This document shows positions 1-4,495 of a stretch of DNA of 5,081 nucleotides, in pieces. The notes below the pieces were generated by a model. The model was given only the letters and a program-made list of their open reading frames with translations, searched no databases and was not told the DNA's origin. Numbering within the stretch: position 1 is the stretch's first letter; every line of letters starts with the position of its first letter. The stretch is from Nitrospirota bacterium (GTDB lineage Bacteria > Nitrospirota > JACRHJ01), in assembly GCA_021815285.1 (NCBI GenBank), contig JAKAHE010000153.1:1-5081 (forward strand), written 5' to 3'. The position numbers were made by a program, and so were the translations under genes.

Positions 1-216
1 TTTTTCGCCTTCGTAGCGCTGGTTAAGCTCGTCCATCTTCGGGGCCATCTGCATCTGTATCTCGCTTAAGGTTATCACGTCCTGCCCGACGACCGCGACA
101 ACCCGGTCTATCTCCGTCGGCCCCGCCGCCCCCTCTGCTCCCTCTGCCCCGGCTGCGGAGACAAAAAACACAACCGGCAGGATTACCGCCATAAAAAAAA
201 TGCCCGTTTTTTTCAT
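1..216 (-). CDS. SurA-like periplasmic peptidyl-prolyl isomerase/chaperone, N-terminal 72 codons only
   Basis: The gene runs off the left edge, so only the first 72 residues are seen. They begin MKKTGIFFMAVILPVVFF, a Lys-rich start followed by a hydrophobic stretch to about residue 20 and a small-residue segment (SAAGA, about 20-24) that suits signal peptidase I cleavage. Next comes EIDRVVAVVGQDVITLSEIQ (about 35-54), the typical opening of the SurA N-terminal domain, where an Ala/Val strand is followed by an 'I-T/L-S-E' helix start. Known SurA proteins escort unfolded outer-membrane proteins through the periplasm and carry one or two parvulin domains downstream; those lie outside this window. 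The ATG at 216 is chosen because AAGGTG lies about 8 bases upstream on the minus strand and the signal peptide starts there; a second in-frame Met is codon 9. Another SurA_N or parvulin-family chaperone is possible. The gene is divergent from apbE. Confidence 0.8.
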   Translation of the reverse strand, partial: MKKTGIFFMAVILPVVFFVSAAGAEGAEGAAGPTEIDRVVAVVGQDVITLSEIQMQMAPKMDELNQRYEGEK

Positions 217-225
217 CTGGAACAC

Positions 226-268
226 CTTCCGAAAAGAGACTTTGATACATGGAAAACTTCCGAAAAGA
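226..268. repeat. 12-bp direct repeat, two copies 31 bp apart, each next to a GGAA/TTCC dyad
   Basis: CTTCCGAAAAGA occurs exactly at 226-237 and again at 257-268, a period of 31 bp or about three helical turns. Each copy overlaps a small inverted repeat: GGAA-N4-TTCC at 219-230 and GGAA-N3-TTCC at 251-261. The first copy spans the ribosome-binding site of the surA-like gene and the second lies just upstream. This could be a tandem operator, or a local duplication of the translation-initiation region, because both copies precede an ATG on the minus strand. The repeat is seen directly; any binding function is inference. Confidence 0.5.
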
Positions 269-357
269 TAACACAAAATATGCGGATAAGGCAAGCAATA
301 TCATCCGTCGCCCCCGGACGCCTTTGAACGGGGCCCAGGGACTTTCAAAGTCGCCGG

Positions 358-377
358 ATTCCAGTTTTCACGGGAAT
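358..377. repeat. dRS3-like 20-bp inverted repeat (ATTCCA-N8-GGGAAT)
   Basis: The sequence has the form ATTCC-N10-GGAAT, and over 20 bp it matches the ATTCCC-N8-GGGAAT pattern known from Neisseria dRS3 elements and similar dispersed palindromes, with one mismatch (A at 363). It continues rightward into GACAGACAGGG, a flank often seen next to such elements. A perfect 13-bp palindrome, GACTTT-C-AAAGTC, lies just to the left at 340-352. Only one copy is in this window, so its being a genome-wide repeat is inferred from resemblance. Confidence 0.4.
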
Positions 378-401
378 GACAGACAGGGCGGAATATACGT
401 C

Positions 402-430
402 TTGAACCGGTTTATTAATTCTGCTACAGT
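402..430 (+). promoter_or_regulatory. sigma70-like promoter for apbE, probably giving a leaderless mRNA
   Basis: TTGAAC (402-407) and TACAGT (425-430) are separated by exactly 17 bp; each matches the consensus hexamer at four of six positions. Only seven bases separate the -10 box from the apbE ATG, so the A of the ATG (438) is the eighth base downstream and the best-placed purine for the transcription start. There is no Shine-Dalgarno-like purine run before the ATG. The resulting mRNA would therefore have little or no 5' leader. Confidence 0.5.
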
Positions 431-437
431 ATCGCCC

Positions 438-1454
438 ATGAAAAAAATACTCTGCCTGCCGATGGTTCTGCTTTTGATATCCTCCTGCGCCAGGGGAAAC
501 GGTCTTTATACCGAAACGCGCGTGATAATGGCGACGTATATCACCATCACGCTGGACCGAAGCGGCAAGACGGAGGACGAGCTTGCAAGGGCCGCGGGGG
601 ACGCTTTCGCCAGGATTACGAAGGTGGACGACCTCATGAGCACCTACAAGCCCATGTCCAACTTGAGCCGGATAAACGCGAATTCAGGCATAGCCCCAGT
701 CCCGGCTGACCCGGAAATTATCGAGAACATAAACGACGCCTCATATATTTCCAGCCTCTCAGGCGGCGCGTTCGATATCACCGTCGGGCCGCTTGTGAAC
801 GCCTGGGAGATAGGCTCGAAAAAGGCGCACGTGCCCTCGCCGGAAACGATAAAAAAGACCCTTCCCCTCGTGGGCTGGCGGGATATAGTCGTGAATAAAA
901 AGGACGGTACGGTCTTCCTGAAAAAACGCGGCGCGTCCATAGACTTAGGCGCGATAGCCAAGGGATACGCCTCGGACAGGGCCGTCGCGGCCCTCCTGGA
1001 AGACGGCATAAAGGGCGGGATTGTCGCCTGCGCCGGGGACATAAAGGTCTTCGGGAGAAAGCCCGACGGCTCCCCCTGGACTGTCGGGATACAGAACCCG
1101 CGAGGGCCGGAAGGCGACGTCCTTGCGAAAATCCCGCTTACGGACATGGCCATCTCCACCTCCGGAGACTACGAACGTTTCTTCTTCAAGGACGGCAAGC
1201 GCTATTGCCATATCATAGACCCGCACACGGGATACCCGGTGAACGGGCTTATGAGCGTTACCGTGCTTGCGAAGGACTCCTGGCTTGCGGACTCAATGGG
1301 GACGGCGCTTTTCGTACTCGGCCCGGAGAAGGCATACGCCCTTGCGCTCAAACATCCGGAGCTTGAAGTCCTTATGATAACGGATTCGGGCAAAGAGCTT
1401 GCCACTGGCCGCTTCAGGGGCATGAAGGTAAACATGGCGGCGGTGAAAAGTTAA
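438..1454 (+). CDS. apbE: FAD:protein FMN transferase (ApbE family lipoprotein)
   Basis: ApbE transfers FMN from FAD to a Thr or Ser hydroxyl of exported flavoproteins such as NqrB/NqrC and RnfD/RnfG; it is Mg-dependent and acts outside the cytoplasmic membrane. The 338-residue protein is a normal length. It opens with MKKILCLPMVLLLISSC, a lipoprotein signal with lipobox ISSC and lipidation at Cys17. Family motifs follow in order: MATY (31-34), GAFDITVGPL (110-119), IDLGAIAKGYASDRA (168-182), ISTSGDYERF (239-248), HIIDPHTGYP (258-267) and ADSMGTALF (284-292), whose Asp285 and Thr289 match the conserved metal-binding pair. The frame stays open upstream to an ATG at 249, but those 63 residues look non-coding and would bury the signal peptide, so 438 is preferred. 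No Shine-Dalgarno sequence is present. No flavinylation target gene is in the window, so its substrate is unknown. Confidence 0.95.
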   Translation: MKKILCLPMVLLLISSCARGNGLYTETRVIMATYITITLDRSGKTEDELARAAGDAFARITKVDDLMSTYKPMSNLSRINANSGIAPVPADPEIIENINDASYISSLSGGAFDITVGPLVNAWEIGSKKAHVPSPETIKKTLPLVGWRDIVVNKKDGTVFLKKRGASIDLGAIAKGYASDRAVAALLEDGIKGGIVACAGDIKVFGRKPDGSPWTVGIQNPRGPEGDVLAKIPLTDMAISTSGDYERFFFKDGKRYCHIIDPHTGYPVNGLMSVTVLAKDSWLADSMGTALFVLGPEKAYALALKHPELEVLMITDSGKELATGRFRGMKVNMAAVKS

Positions 1455-1458
1455 ACAA

Positions 1459-1484
1459 AAAGGCCCGACGACTGCCGGGCCTTC
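1459..1484 (-). terminator. Hairpin at the apbE 3' end; strong intrinsic terminator for minus-strand transcripts
   Basis: An 8-bp perfect stem (AAGGCCCG 1460-1467 with CGGGCCTT 1476-1483) closes an 8-base loop. Read on the minus strand the stem runs into TTTTTGTTT, a good U-tract, so it should end transcription coming from uspA and the small ORF. Read on the plus strand the stem is followed only by TTCAG, so it would end apbE transcription poorly. It begins about five bases after the apbE stop codon. Confidence 0.65.
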
Positions 1485-1626
1485 AGAGTGTTGACAAACT
1501 CCTTGATTGTCATTGCGAGCGAAGCGAAGCAACCTCCGGTTTTAAATAAATCAATAAGATCGGAGATTGCCGCGTCGCCTTCGGCTCCTCGCAATGACAC
1601 AACTGGCACTTTGTCAGCAGCCTGAA
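1482..1626. repeat. Nested inverted repeat (MITE/REP-like palindromic element) between apbE and the uspA unit
   Basis: Two arm pairs are nested. The outer arms, 1482-1498 and 1610-1626, match at 14 of 17 positions when one is reverse-complemented (core TGACAAA / TTTGTCA). The inner arms, TGTCATTGCGAG (1508-1519) and CTCGCAATGACA (1588-1599), are perfect over 12 bp. Further in, the left arm has GCGAAGCGAAGCAACCTCCG and the right arm has CGGAGATTGC, partly complementary, around an AT-rich centre (about 1539-1560). The inner part resembles the 'GTCATTGCGAGCGAAGCGAAGCAATC' family of dispersed intergenic palindromes seen in many bacterial genomes; that is recalled resemblance, not a search. There is no ORF inside. 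In this 228-bp gap I see nothing else except the two flanking hairpins. Confidence 0.6.
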
Positions 1627-1650
1627 CCCTCCGGTATCAGGAGGGTTTCT
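1625..1650 (+). terminator. Intrinsic terminator for plus-strand (apbE) transcripts
   Basis: An 8-bp stem (AACCCTCC 1625-1632 with GGAGGGTT 1640-1647) closes the loop GGTATCA and is followed by TTTCTTGATTTC on the plus strand. It is the better plus-strand terminator of the two hairpins downstream of apbE. The minus-strand reading lacks a U-tract. Its two left-arm A residues overlap the outer arm of the nested repeat. If this is the functional apbE terminator, the apbE mRNA carries the whole palindromic repeat as its 3' tail. Confidence 0.55.
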
Positions 1651-1682
1651 TGATTTCAGAAGGTAGCTTGAAGGCCGCGTTC

Positions 1683-1943
1683 TTATTCGCTCCGCTTTAT
1701 CCCTTTCCTGCTTTTGGAGGGATGGAACTTGCCGAGCCAGTTACCAAGCCTGTGGGTTCTCTGGATCTGACGGTGGAACTGTGCCGCGCGTGCGCTGAGT
1801 ATTGTGCGCGTGGTCTGGCTGAGGAGGTTTGTAACTTGCGCCACCGCCCCGGTATGCTCTTCCGTAAACTCTTCCCTTATGCTTCTGTGCCGCCCCTTTG
1901 CCTCGATTACCGGGATTTGTTTTGCCGCCCTTTCCTGTCTCAT
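1683..1943 (-). CDS. Small basic protein of unknown function, downstream of uspA
   Basis: This 86-codon ORF is not recognised. The product starts MRQERAAKQIPVIEAKGRHR, is rich in Arg, Lys, Gln and His, has no signal peptide or membrane segment, and its middle (about 25-65) looks helical before a basic tail ending KGIKRSE. Support for coding: GGGAGGG lies five bases before the ATG, the start is 20 bases after the uspA stop codon, and codon choice (ATA, AGG, AGC) resembles the neighbours. Against it: no known domain, and the opposite strand is also open from 1650 to 2066. The Shine-Dalgarno sequence lies inside the palindrome CCTCCCGCGGGAGG (1949-1962), so translation may depend on ribosomes finishing uspA. 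If the ORF is not real, 1455-1963 would be a 509-bp non-coding stretch. Confidence 0.42.
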   Translation of the reverse strand: MRQERAAKQIPVIEAKGRHRSIREEFTEEHTGAVAQVTNLLSQTTRTILSARAAQFHRQIQRTHRLGNWLGKFHPSKSRKGIKRSE

Positions 1944-1947
1944 GACA

Positions 1948-1963
1948 CCCTCCCGCGGGAGGA
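1948..1963 (-). promoter_or_regulatory. GC-rich palindrome covering the ribosome-binding site of the small ORF
   Basis: CCTCCCGCGGGAGG (1949-1962) is a perfect palindrome lying between the uspA stop codon (1964-1966) and the ATG at 1943. In minus-strand RNA it folds as a UCCUCC / GGAGGG stem around a CGCG loop, which pairs the whole Shine-Dalgarno sequence. There is no U-tract after it, so it is not a typical terminator. Sequestration of the site with relief by ribosomes ending uspA is inferred. Confidence 0.45.
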
Positions 1964-2407
1964 CTACTGCGCGGGCACCTTTACGCACAGCACCGGGCAA
2001 TGCGCTTTTTTGATTACTTTCCTCGTTACCGACCCGAACAGGAAGTCCATCCCGCTCTTGCTGTAGCTGCCCATGACTATAAGGTCGACGCCGTTCTTCT
2101 TCGCGTAATCCACTATGTTGTCGTCTGCTTCGCCGGAAAGTATTACGCAATTTACGTTCTTTAAATCCATCTGCTCTTCGTAGCAGCAGTGATCGAGCTT
2201 TTTCTTTGCCTCCGCCTTCATCTCCGCCAGGAAGGTATCCAGGGAGATGTGAGGAACGTACCAGCCGTGTCCCTTGGTTACGTCGTTCAGCACGTACAAA
2301 TGCGTCAGGGATGCGTTATACTGTTTTGCAAGCGCCCTGGCGTAGTCCAGCGCCGCCTCGGCCCCCTCGGAAAAATCTGTCGGATGAAGAATGTGCGATA
2401 TTTTCAT
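1964..2407 (-). CDS. Universal stress protein (Usp/UspA family), single domain
   Basis: This 147-residue protein has the standard length of a single-domain Usp, a cytoplasmic, usually dimeric alpha/beta fold protein induced under growth arrest or stress. The N-terminus ISHILHPTDFSEGAEAAL (about 3-20) is the family's first strand, Asp-containing loop and helix 1. The C-terminal block VDLIVMGSYSKSGMDFLFGS (107-126) followed by a VIKKAHCPVLCVK strand is the nucleotide-loop region. The ATP-binding pattern G-x2-G-x9-G-S/T is imperfect here: Gly113 and Gly125-Ser126 are present, but Ser116 replaces the middle Gly and the spacer has eight residues. ATP binding is therefore uncertain. The start at 2407 has AAGGGGG a few bases upstream; an ATG at 2411 is out of frame. 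It is divergent from the macrodomain gene and probably co-transcribed with the small ORF downstream. Confidence 0.93.
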   Translation of the reverse strand: MKISHILHPTDFSEGAEAALDYARALAKQYNASLTHLYVLNDVTKGHGWYVPHISLDTFLAEMKAEAKKKLDHCCYEEQMDLKNVNCVILSGEADDNIVDYAKKNGVDLIVMGSYSKSGMDFLFGSVTRKVIKKAHCPVLCVKVPAQ

Positions 2408-2492
2408 TCATGCCCCCTTAGTATAAAATATAAACTCTGATTTTATGATAACTCCATAAAACAGGCATGTCAATAACTAACCGGAGGATAGG
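2408..2492. promoter_or_regulatory. AT-rich divergent promoter region between uspA and the macrodomain gene
   Basis: These 85 bases separate two divergent starts and must hold at least one promoter each way, unless transcription enters from elsewhere. Candidate -10 boxes are TATATT (2432-2427) and TATACT (2425-2420) on the minus strand, and TATGAT (2444-2449) on the plus strand. None has a convincing -35 hexamer at the right distance, so no exact promoter is assigned. The opposing -10-like boxes are close enough that the two promoters could interfere. Confidence 0.3.
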
Positions 2493-2999
2493 GTGAGCAA
2501 AATTTCGCTTATAAAAGAAGATATTACAAAAGTTCATGCGGATGCGATAGTGAACGCCGCGAATAGCGCCCTTCTTGGCGGCGGAGGCGTGGACGGCGCC
2601 ATACACCGGGTGGCCGGGCCGGGACTTCCGAGGGAATGCAGAAAAATCGGCGGCTGCCCGACTGGCGAGGCAAGGATAACCGGAGGCTATAACCTGCCCG
2701 CAAAATTCGTGATACATACCGTCGGGCCTGTATGGAGTGGACGTGCCGCGGAGAGAGAAGACGCCCTGCTTGCCGGCTGCTACCGTAATTCCCTTGCCCT
2801 TGCCTATGAAAACGGCGTCAGGACCATTGCGTTTCCGTCGATCAGCACCGGGGCGTATAGGTTTCCGGTGGAGCGGGCATCGAAGATAGCGGTGAGGGAA
2901 ATAAGAGAGTTTCTGGATTCGCACCCGGGCATGGAGAAGGTTATTATCGTATGCTTCGGGGATGAGGTTTTCAGGGCGTACGAAGAGGCTCTGAAATAA
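2493..2999 (+). CDS. MacroD/YmdB-type macrodomain protein (ADP-ribose / O-acetyl-ADP-ribose hydrolase)
   Basis: This 168-residue protein is almost entirely one macrodomain. Members of this branch (E. coli YmdB, human MACROD1) bind ADP-ribose and hydrolyse O-acetyl-ADP-ribose or mono-ADP-ribosyl-Asp/Glu on proteins. Signature blocks: DITKVHADAIVNAANSALLG (10-29), GGGGVDGAIHRVAGP (29-43), CPTGEARITGGYNLPAK (55-71), IHTVGPVW (74-81) and FPSISTGAYRFP (114-125), the phosphate-binding loop. Asn24 and Asp34 fall where YmdB has its functional Asn25 and Asp35, so activity is expected. The start codon is GTG at 2493, placed by GGAGG at 2483-2487 five bases upstream; I see no better in-frame start. No sirtuin or ADP-ribosyltransferase partner is in the window. 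The gene stands alone on the plus strand between a divergent uspA and a convergent RRM gene. Confidence 0.93.
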   Translation: MSKISLIKEDITKVHADAIVNAANSALLGGGGVDGAIHRVAGPGLPRECRKIGGCPTGEARITGGYNLPAKFVIHTVGPVWSGRAAEREDALLAGCYRNSLALAYENGVRTIAFPSISTGAYRFPVERASKIAVREIREFLDSHPGMEKVIIVCFGDEVFRAYEEALK

Positions 3000-3001
3000 A
3001 A

Positions 3002-3031
3002 AAACCTCCAGGGAACGGACCCTGGAGGTTT
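3002..3031. terminator. Bidirectional intrinsic terminator between the macrodomain and RRM genes
   Basis: A perfect 12-bp stem (AAACCTCCAGGG 3002-3013 with CCCTGGAGGTTT 3020-3031) closes the loop AACGGA. It begins directly after the macrodomain stop codon and lies 24 bases beyond the RRM stop codon, exactly between two convergent genes. The minus-strand reading ends in a long T run (complement of 2998-3004), so it is strongest for the RRM gene. The plus-strand reading has TTT, with more T residues only after a gap. Confidence 0.88.
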
Positions 3032-3054
3032 CAGCGCAATTTTGTTGTTGCGGG

Positions 3055-3363
3055 TTATCTCCTGCCGCCGCCTCTGCCGCCGCCTCCGCCGAAGCCGCCC
3101 CTGGCTTCTCTCTTCTGCTGAGGTCTTGCCTCGTTCACGGTCAGTTCTCTCTGCATGAACTCCTTGCCGTGTAACATTTCGACAGCCTTACGGGCTTCTT
3201 CATCCGTCGCCATTTCGACAAAGCCGAAGCCCCTGGACTGGCCAGAATAACCGTCCGTAATGATCTTGACAGAGCTTACTTGACCTGCCTGCGAGAAGAG
3301 CTCCTGGAGGTCTTCCTCAGAGGTCTTATAGGACAGGTTGCCCACATAAAGCTTGTTACCCAT
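3055..3363 (-). CDS. Glycine-rich RRM-domain RNA-binding protein
   Basis: This 102-residue protein has one RNA recognition motif (about 4-80) and a short Gly/Arg tail (88-102, GGFGGGGGRGGGRR). RNP2 is LYVGNL (5-10) and RNP1 is RGFGFVEM (44-51), with the aromatic residues needed for stacking on RNA bases present. Bacterial proteins of this type, such as the cyanobacterial Rbp proteins, bind single-stranded RNA and are often cold-induced; a role in RNA folding or stability is inferred from that. The start is decided by the ribosome-binding site: AAGGAG abuts the ATG at 3369, leaving no spacer, but sits six bases before the ATG at 3363, so the shorter form is preferred over the 104-residue one. 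It appears to be a single-gene unit with its own promoter, a hairpin-bearing leader and a strong terminator. Confidence 0.93.
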   Translation of the reverse strand: MGNKLYVGNLSYKTSEEDLQELFSQAGQVSSVKIITDGYSGQSRGFGFVEMATDEEARKAVEMLHGKEFMQRELTVNEARPQQKREARGGFGGGGGRGGGRR

Positions 3364-3430
3364 TTTCATCTCCTTGTTTTTGTCAGCTTTGAAAGGACAA
3401 CCACCCGATTGACCCCAGAAGCCGCTAACA

Positions 3431-3467
3431 TAAAAAGCCGGAAAAGGCGACCTTTGCCTCTCCGGCT
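3431..3467 (-). terminator. Hairpin with T-tract: epimerase terminator and/or RRM-gene leader attenuator
   Basis: Read on the minus strand, AGCCGGA (complement of 3461-3467) pairs with TCCGGCT (complement of 3436-3442). Inside is a further 4-bp stem (AGGC/GCCT at 3445-3448 and 3456-3459) separated by a small internal loop. TTTTTATG follows at once, the form of an intrinsic terminator. It lies about 50 bases beyond the epimerase stop codon, which suits a terminator for that gene. It also lies downstream of a good promoter, inside what would be the RRM gene's 5' leader. Confidence 0.7.
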
Positions 3468-3476
3468 GCCGATACT

Positions 3477-3507
3477 ATTATAATATCAGATTATTCGATT
3501 TTTTCAA
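3477..3507 (-). promoter_or_regulatory. Promoter for the RRM gene
   Basis: On the minus strand, TTGAAA (complement of 3502-3507) is followed 16 bases later by TATTAT (complement of 3480-3485), or 19 bases later by TATAAT (complement of 3477-3482). Overlapping -10 choices make this a credible sigma70-type promoter. It starts only a few bases beyond the epimerase stop codon. Transcription would begin near 3470, immediately before the hairpin, leaving a leader of about 105 bases before the RRM ATG. The -10 region is also an imperfect 17-bp palindrome (3471-3487), which may only reflect AT-richness. Confidence 0.55.
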
Positions 3508-3515
3508 GATAACAA

Positions 3516-4439
3516 TTAAAGCGCTCTCTGCCGGAAATATTCGACAGTCTCCTTAAGCCCTTCTTCGAGGCTGTAGCGCTGTTTCCAGCCGAGTTCTCTT
3601 TTTATTCGGGCGCAGTCGAGCACGCTCCTGTATTGCTCCCCGGCCTTTGCCGGCCCGTGCTCGTTGTTTCCCGTGTAGCCGGTTCTCTCCCTTATAAGCT
3701 CGTACAGCCGGTTTACATCCGTCTCGATGCCTGTGCCGACGTTATAAGGCCCTTCCGCGCCTTCCCCGAAGGCCAGCATGTTGGCCTGGACGACGTCTTT
3801 GACATATACATAATCCCTTGTCTGGCCGCCGTCGCCGTTTATAAGCGGGGTATCGCCGGAGAGCATCCTGTTGGTGAATATTGCCACTACCCCGGCCTCT
3901 CCGAAAGGGTCCTGCCTGGGGCCGTAGACGTTGGAATAGCGGAGCGCGACGTATTTCAGGCCGAAGACTCTTTTGTAGATATACAGGTAGTGTTCCACGG
4001 AAAGCTTGGCCGCGCCGTAGGGGCTTTCCGGCCTTGCGGGATGGTCCTCCGGCGCCGGAAACTTTTCCTGCTCGCCGTAAATCGCGCCGCCGGAAGACGC
4101 GAAGACGATTTTTTTTACCCCGAACTTCCGGCAGTTGTCTATTACGTTGATGGAGCCTACGACGTTTATGCCGGCGTCCTGGGCGGGGTCTTCCACGGAA
4201 TTGCGCACGCTTACCTGCGCCGCCTGGTGGCAGACAATGTCCGGTTTTTCAGAGGCGAAAATATCGGATATGTCCTTGTTTCTAATGTCGGCGAGGTAGA
4301 ATTTCGCCCTGGGGTTTAAGTTCTCTTTCTTGCCGGTGAAGAGGTTGTCGATAATTGCAACCTCCATCCCGGCCCCGATTGCGGCGTCCGTTATGTGGGA
4401 GCCTATGAAACCAACCCCGCCGGTTATTAGTATTTTCAT
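3516..4439 (-). CDS. NAD-dependent nucleotide-sugar epimerase/dehydratase (extended SDR, GalE-like)
   Basis: This 307-residue protein has the normal length of the short GalE/WbpP-like extended SDR group, which interconverts UDP-hexoses (C4 epimerisation) or dehydrates nucleotide sugars for envelope polysaccharide. Residues 7-13 give the Rossmann motif G-x2-G-x2-G within GGVGFIGSH; Asp31 ends the second strand and favours NAD over NADP. The active-site set is present: Ser115/Ser116 in SSGGAIYG and Tyr141-x3-Lys145 in SPYGAAK. The NVYGPRQDP block (170-178) and GDGGQTRDYVYVKDV (202-216) are typical of the sugar-nucleotide-binding half. The exact substrate cannot be read from sequence, so no gene symbol is given. 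An in-frame TAA five codons upstream makes 4439 the only start, yet there is no Shine-Dalgarno sequence. No glycosyltransferase neighbours are seen. Confidence 0.9.
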   Translation of the reverse strand: MKILITGGVGFIGSHITDAAIGAGMEVAIIDNLFTGKKENLNPRAKFYLADIRNKDISDIFASEKPDIVCHQAAQVSVRNSVEDPAQDAGINVVGSINVIDNCRKFGVKKIVFASSGGAIYGEQEKFPAPEDHPARPESPYGAAKLSVEHYLYIYKRVFGLKYVALRYSNVYGPRQDPFGEAGVVAIFTNRMLSGDTPLINGDGGQTRDYVYVKDVVQANMLAFGEGAEGPYNVGTGIETDVNRLYELIRERTGYTGNNEHGPAKAGEQYRSVLDCARIKRELGWKQRYSLEEGLKETVEYFRQRAL

Positions 4440-4448
4440 AGGAAAATG

Positions 4449-4477
4449 ATTTTAAGGCAGGGAAGCCGGATTTGCAA
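4449..4477 (-). promoter_or_regulatory. sigma70-like promoter for the epimerase gene, probably leaderless
   Basis: On the minus strand, TTGCAA (complement of 4472-4477) and TAAAAT (complement of 4449-4454) are exactly 17 bp apart, matching consensus at four and five of six positions. Only nine bases separate the -10 box from the ATG at 4439, so a normal transcription start gives a leader of zero to three bases. This agrees with the missing ribosome-binding site. The promoter lies wholly in the 56-bp gap after the hemerythrin gene, and no terminator precedes it, so readthrough is also possible. Confidence 0.5.
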
Positions 4478-4495
4478 GCATTAATTCATCACATT

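Noticed and set aside
281..289. DnaA-box-like TGCGGATAA
   Set aside because: One 8-of-9 match alone, without clustered boxes or an AT-rich unwinding region, is not evidence for an origin.
249..437. 63-codon N-terminal extension of apbE from the ATG at 249
   Set aside because: It crosses palindromic repeats and the predicted promoter, looks non-coding, and would place the lipoprotein signal in the middle of the protein.
644..1159. 171-codon minus-strand ORF inside apbE
   Set aside because: It is antisense to conserved apbE motifs and shows no recognisable family.
1650..2066. 138-codon plus-strand ORF
   Set aside because: Its last 100 bases are antisense to the clear uspA coding end, it has Cys/Leu/Pro-rich low-quality composition and no recognised domain. 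The minus-strand ORF has a better ribosome-binding site.
2418..2924. 168-codon minus-strand ORF opposite the macrodomain gene
   Set aside because: It lies antisense to a well-supported gene, its product is basic and domain-free, and it would run across the divergent promoter region.
3364..3369. Start of the RRM protein at the upstream ATG (3369)
   Set aside because: AAGGAG touches this ATG directly, leaving no spacer; the ATG at 3363 has a six-base spacer and fits family N-termini.
3633..4319. 228-codon plus-strand ORF opposite the epimerase
   Set aside because: This is a long antisense frame created by codon bias; it has no motifs, and the minus strand carries a full set of SDR residues.
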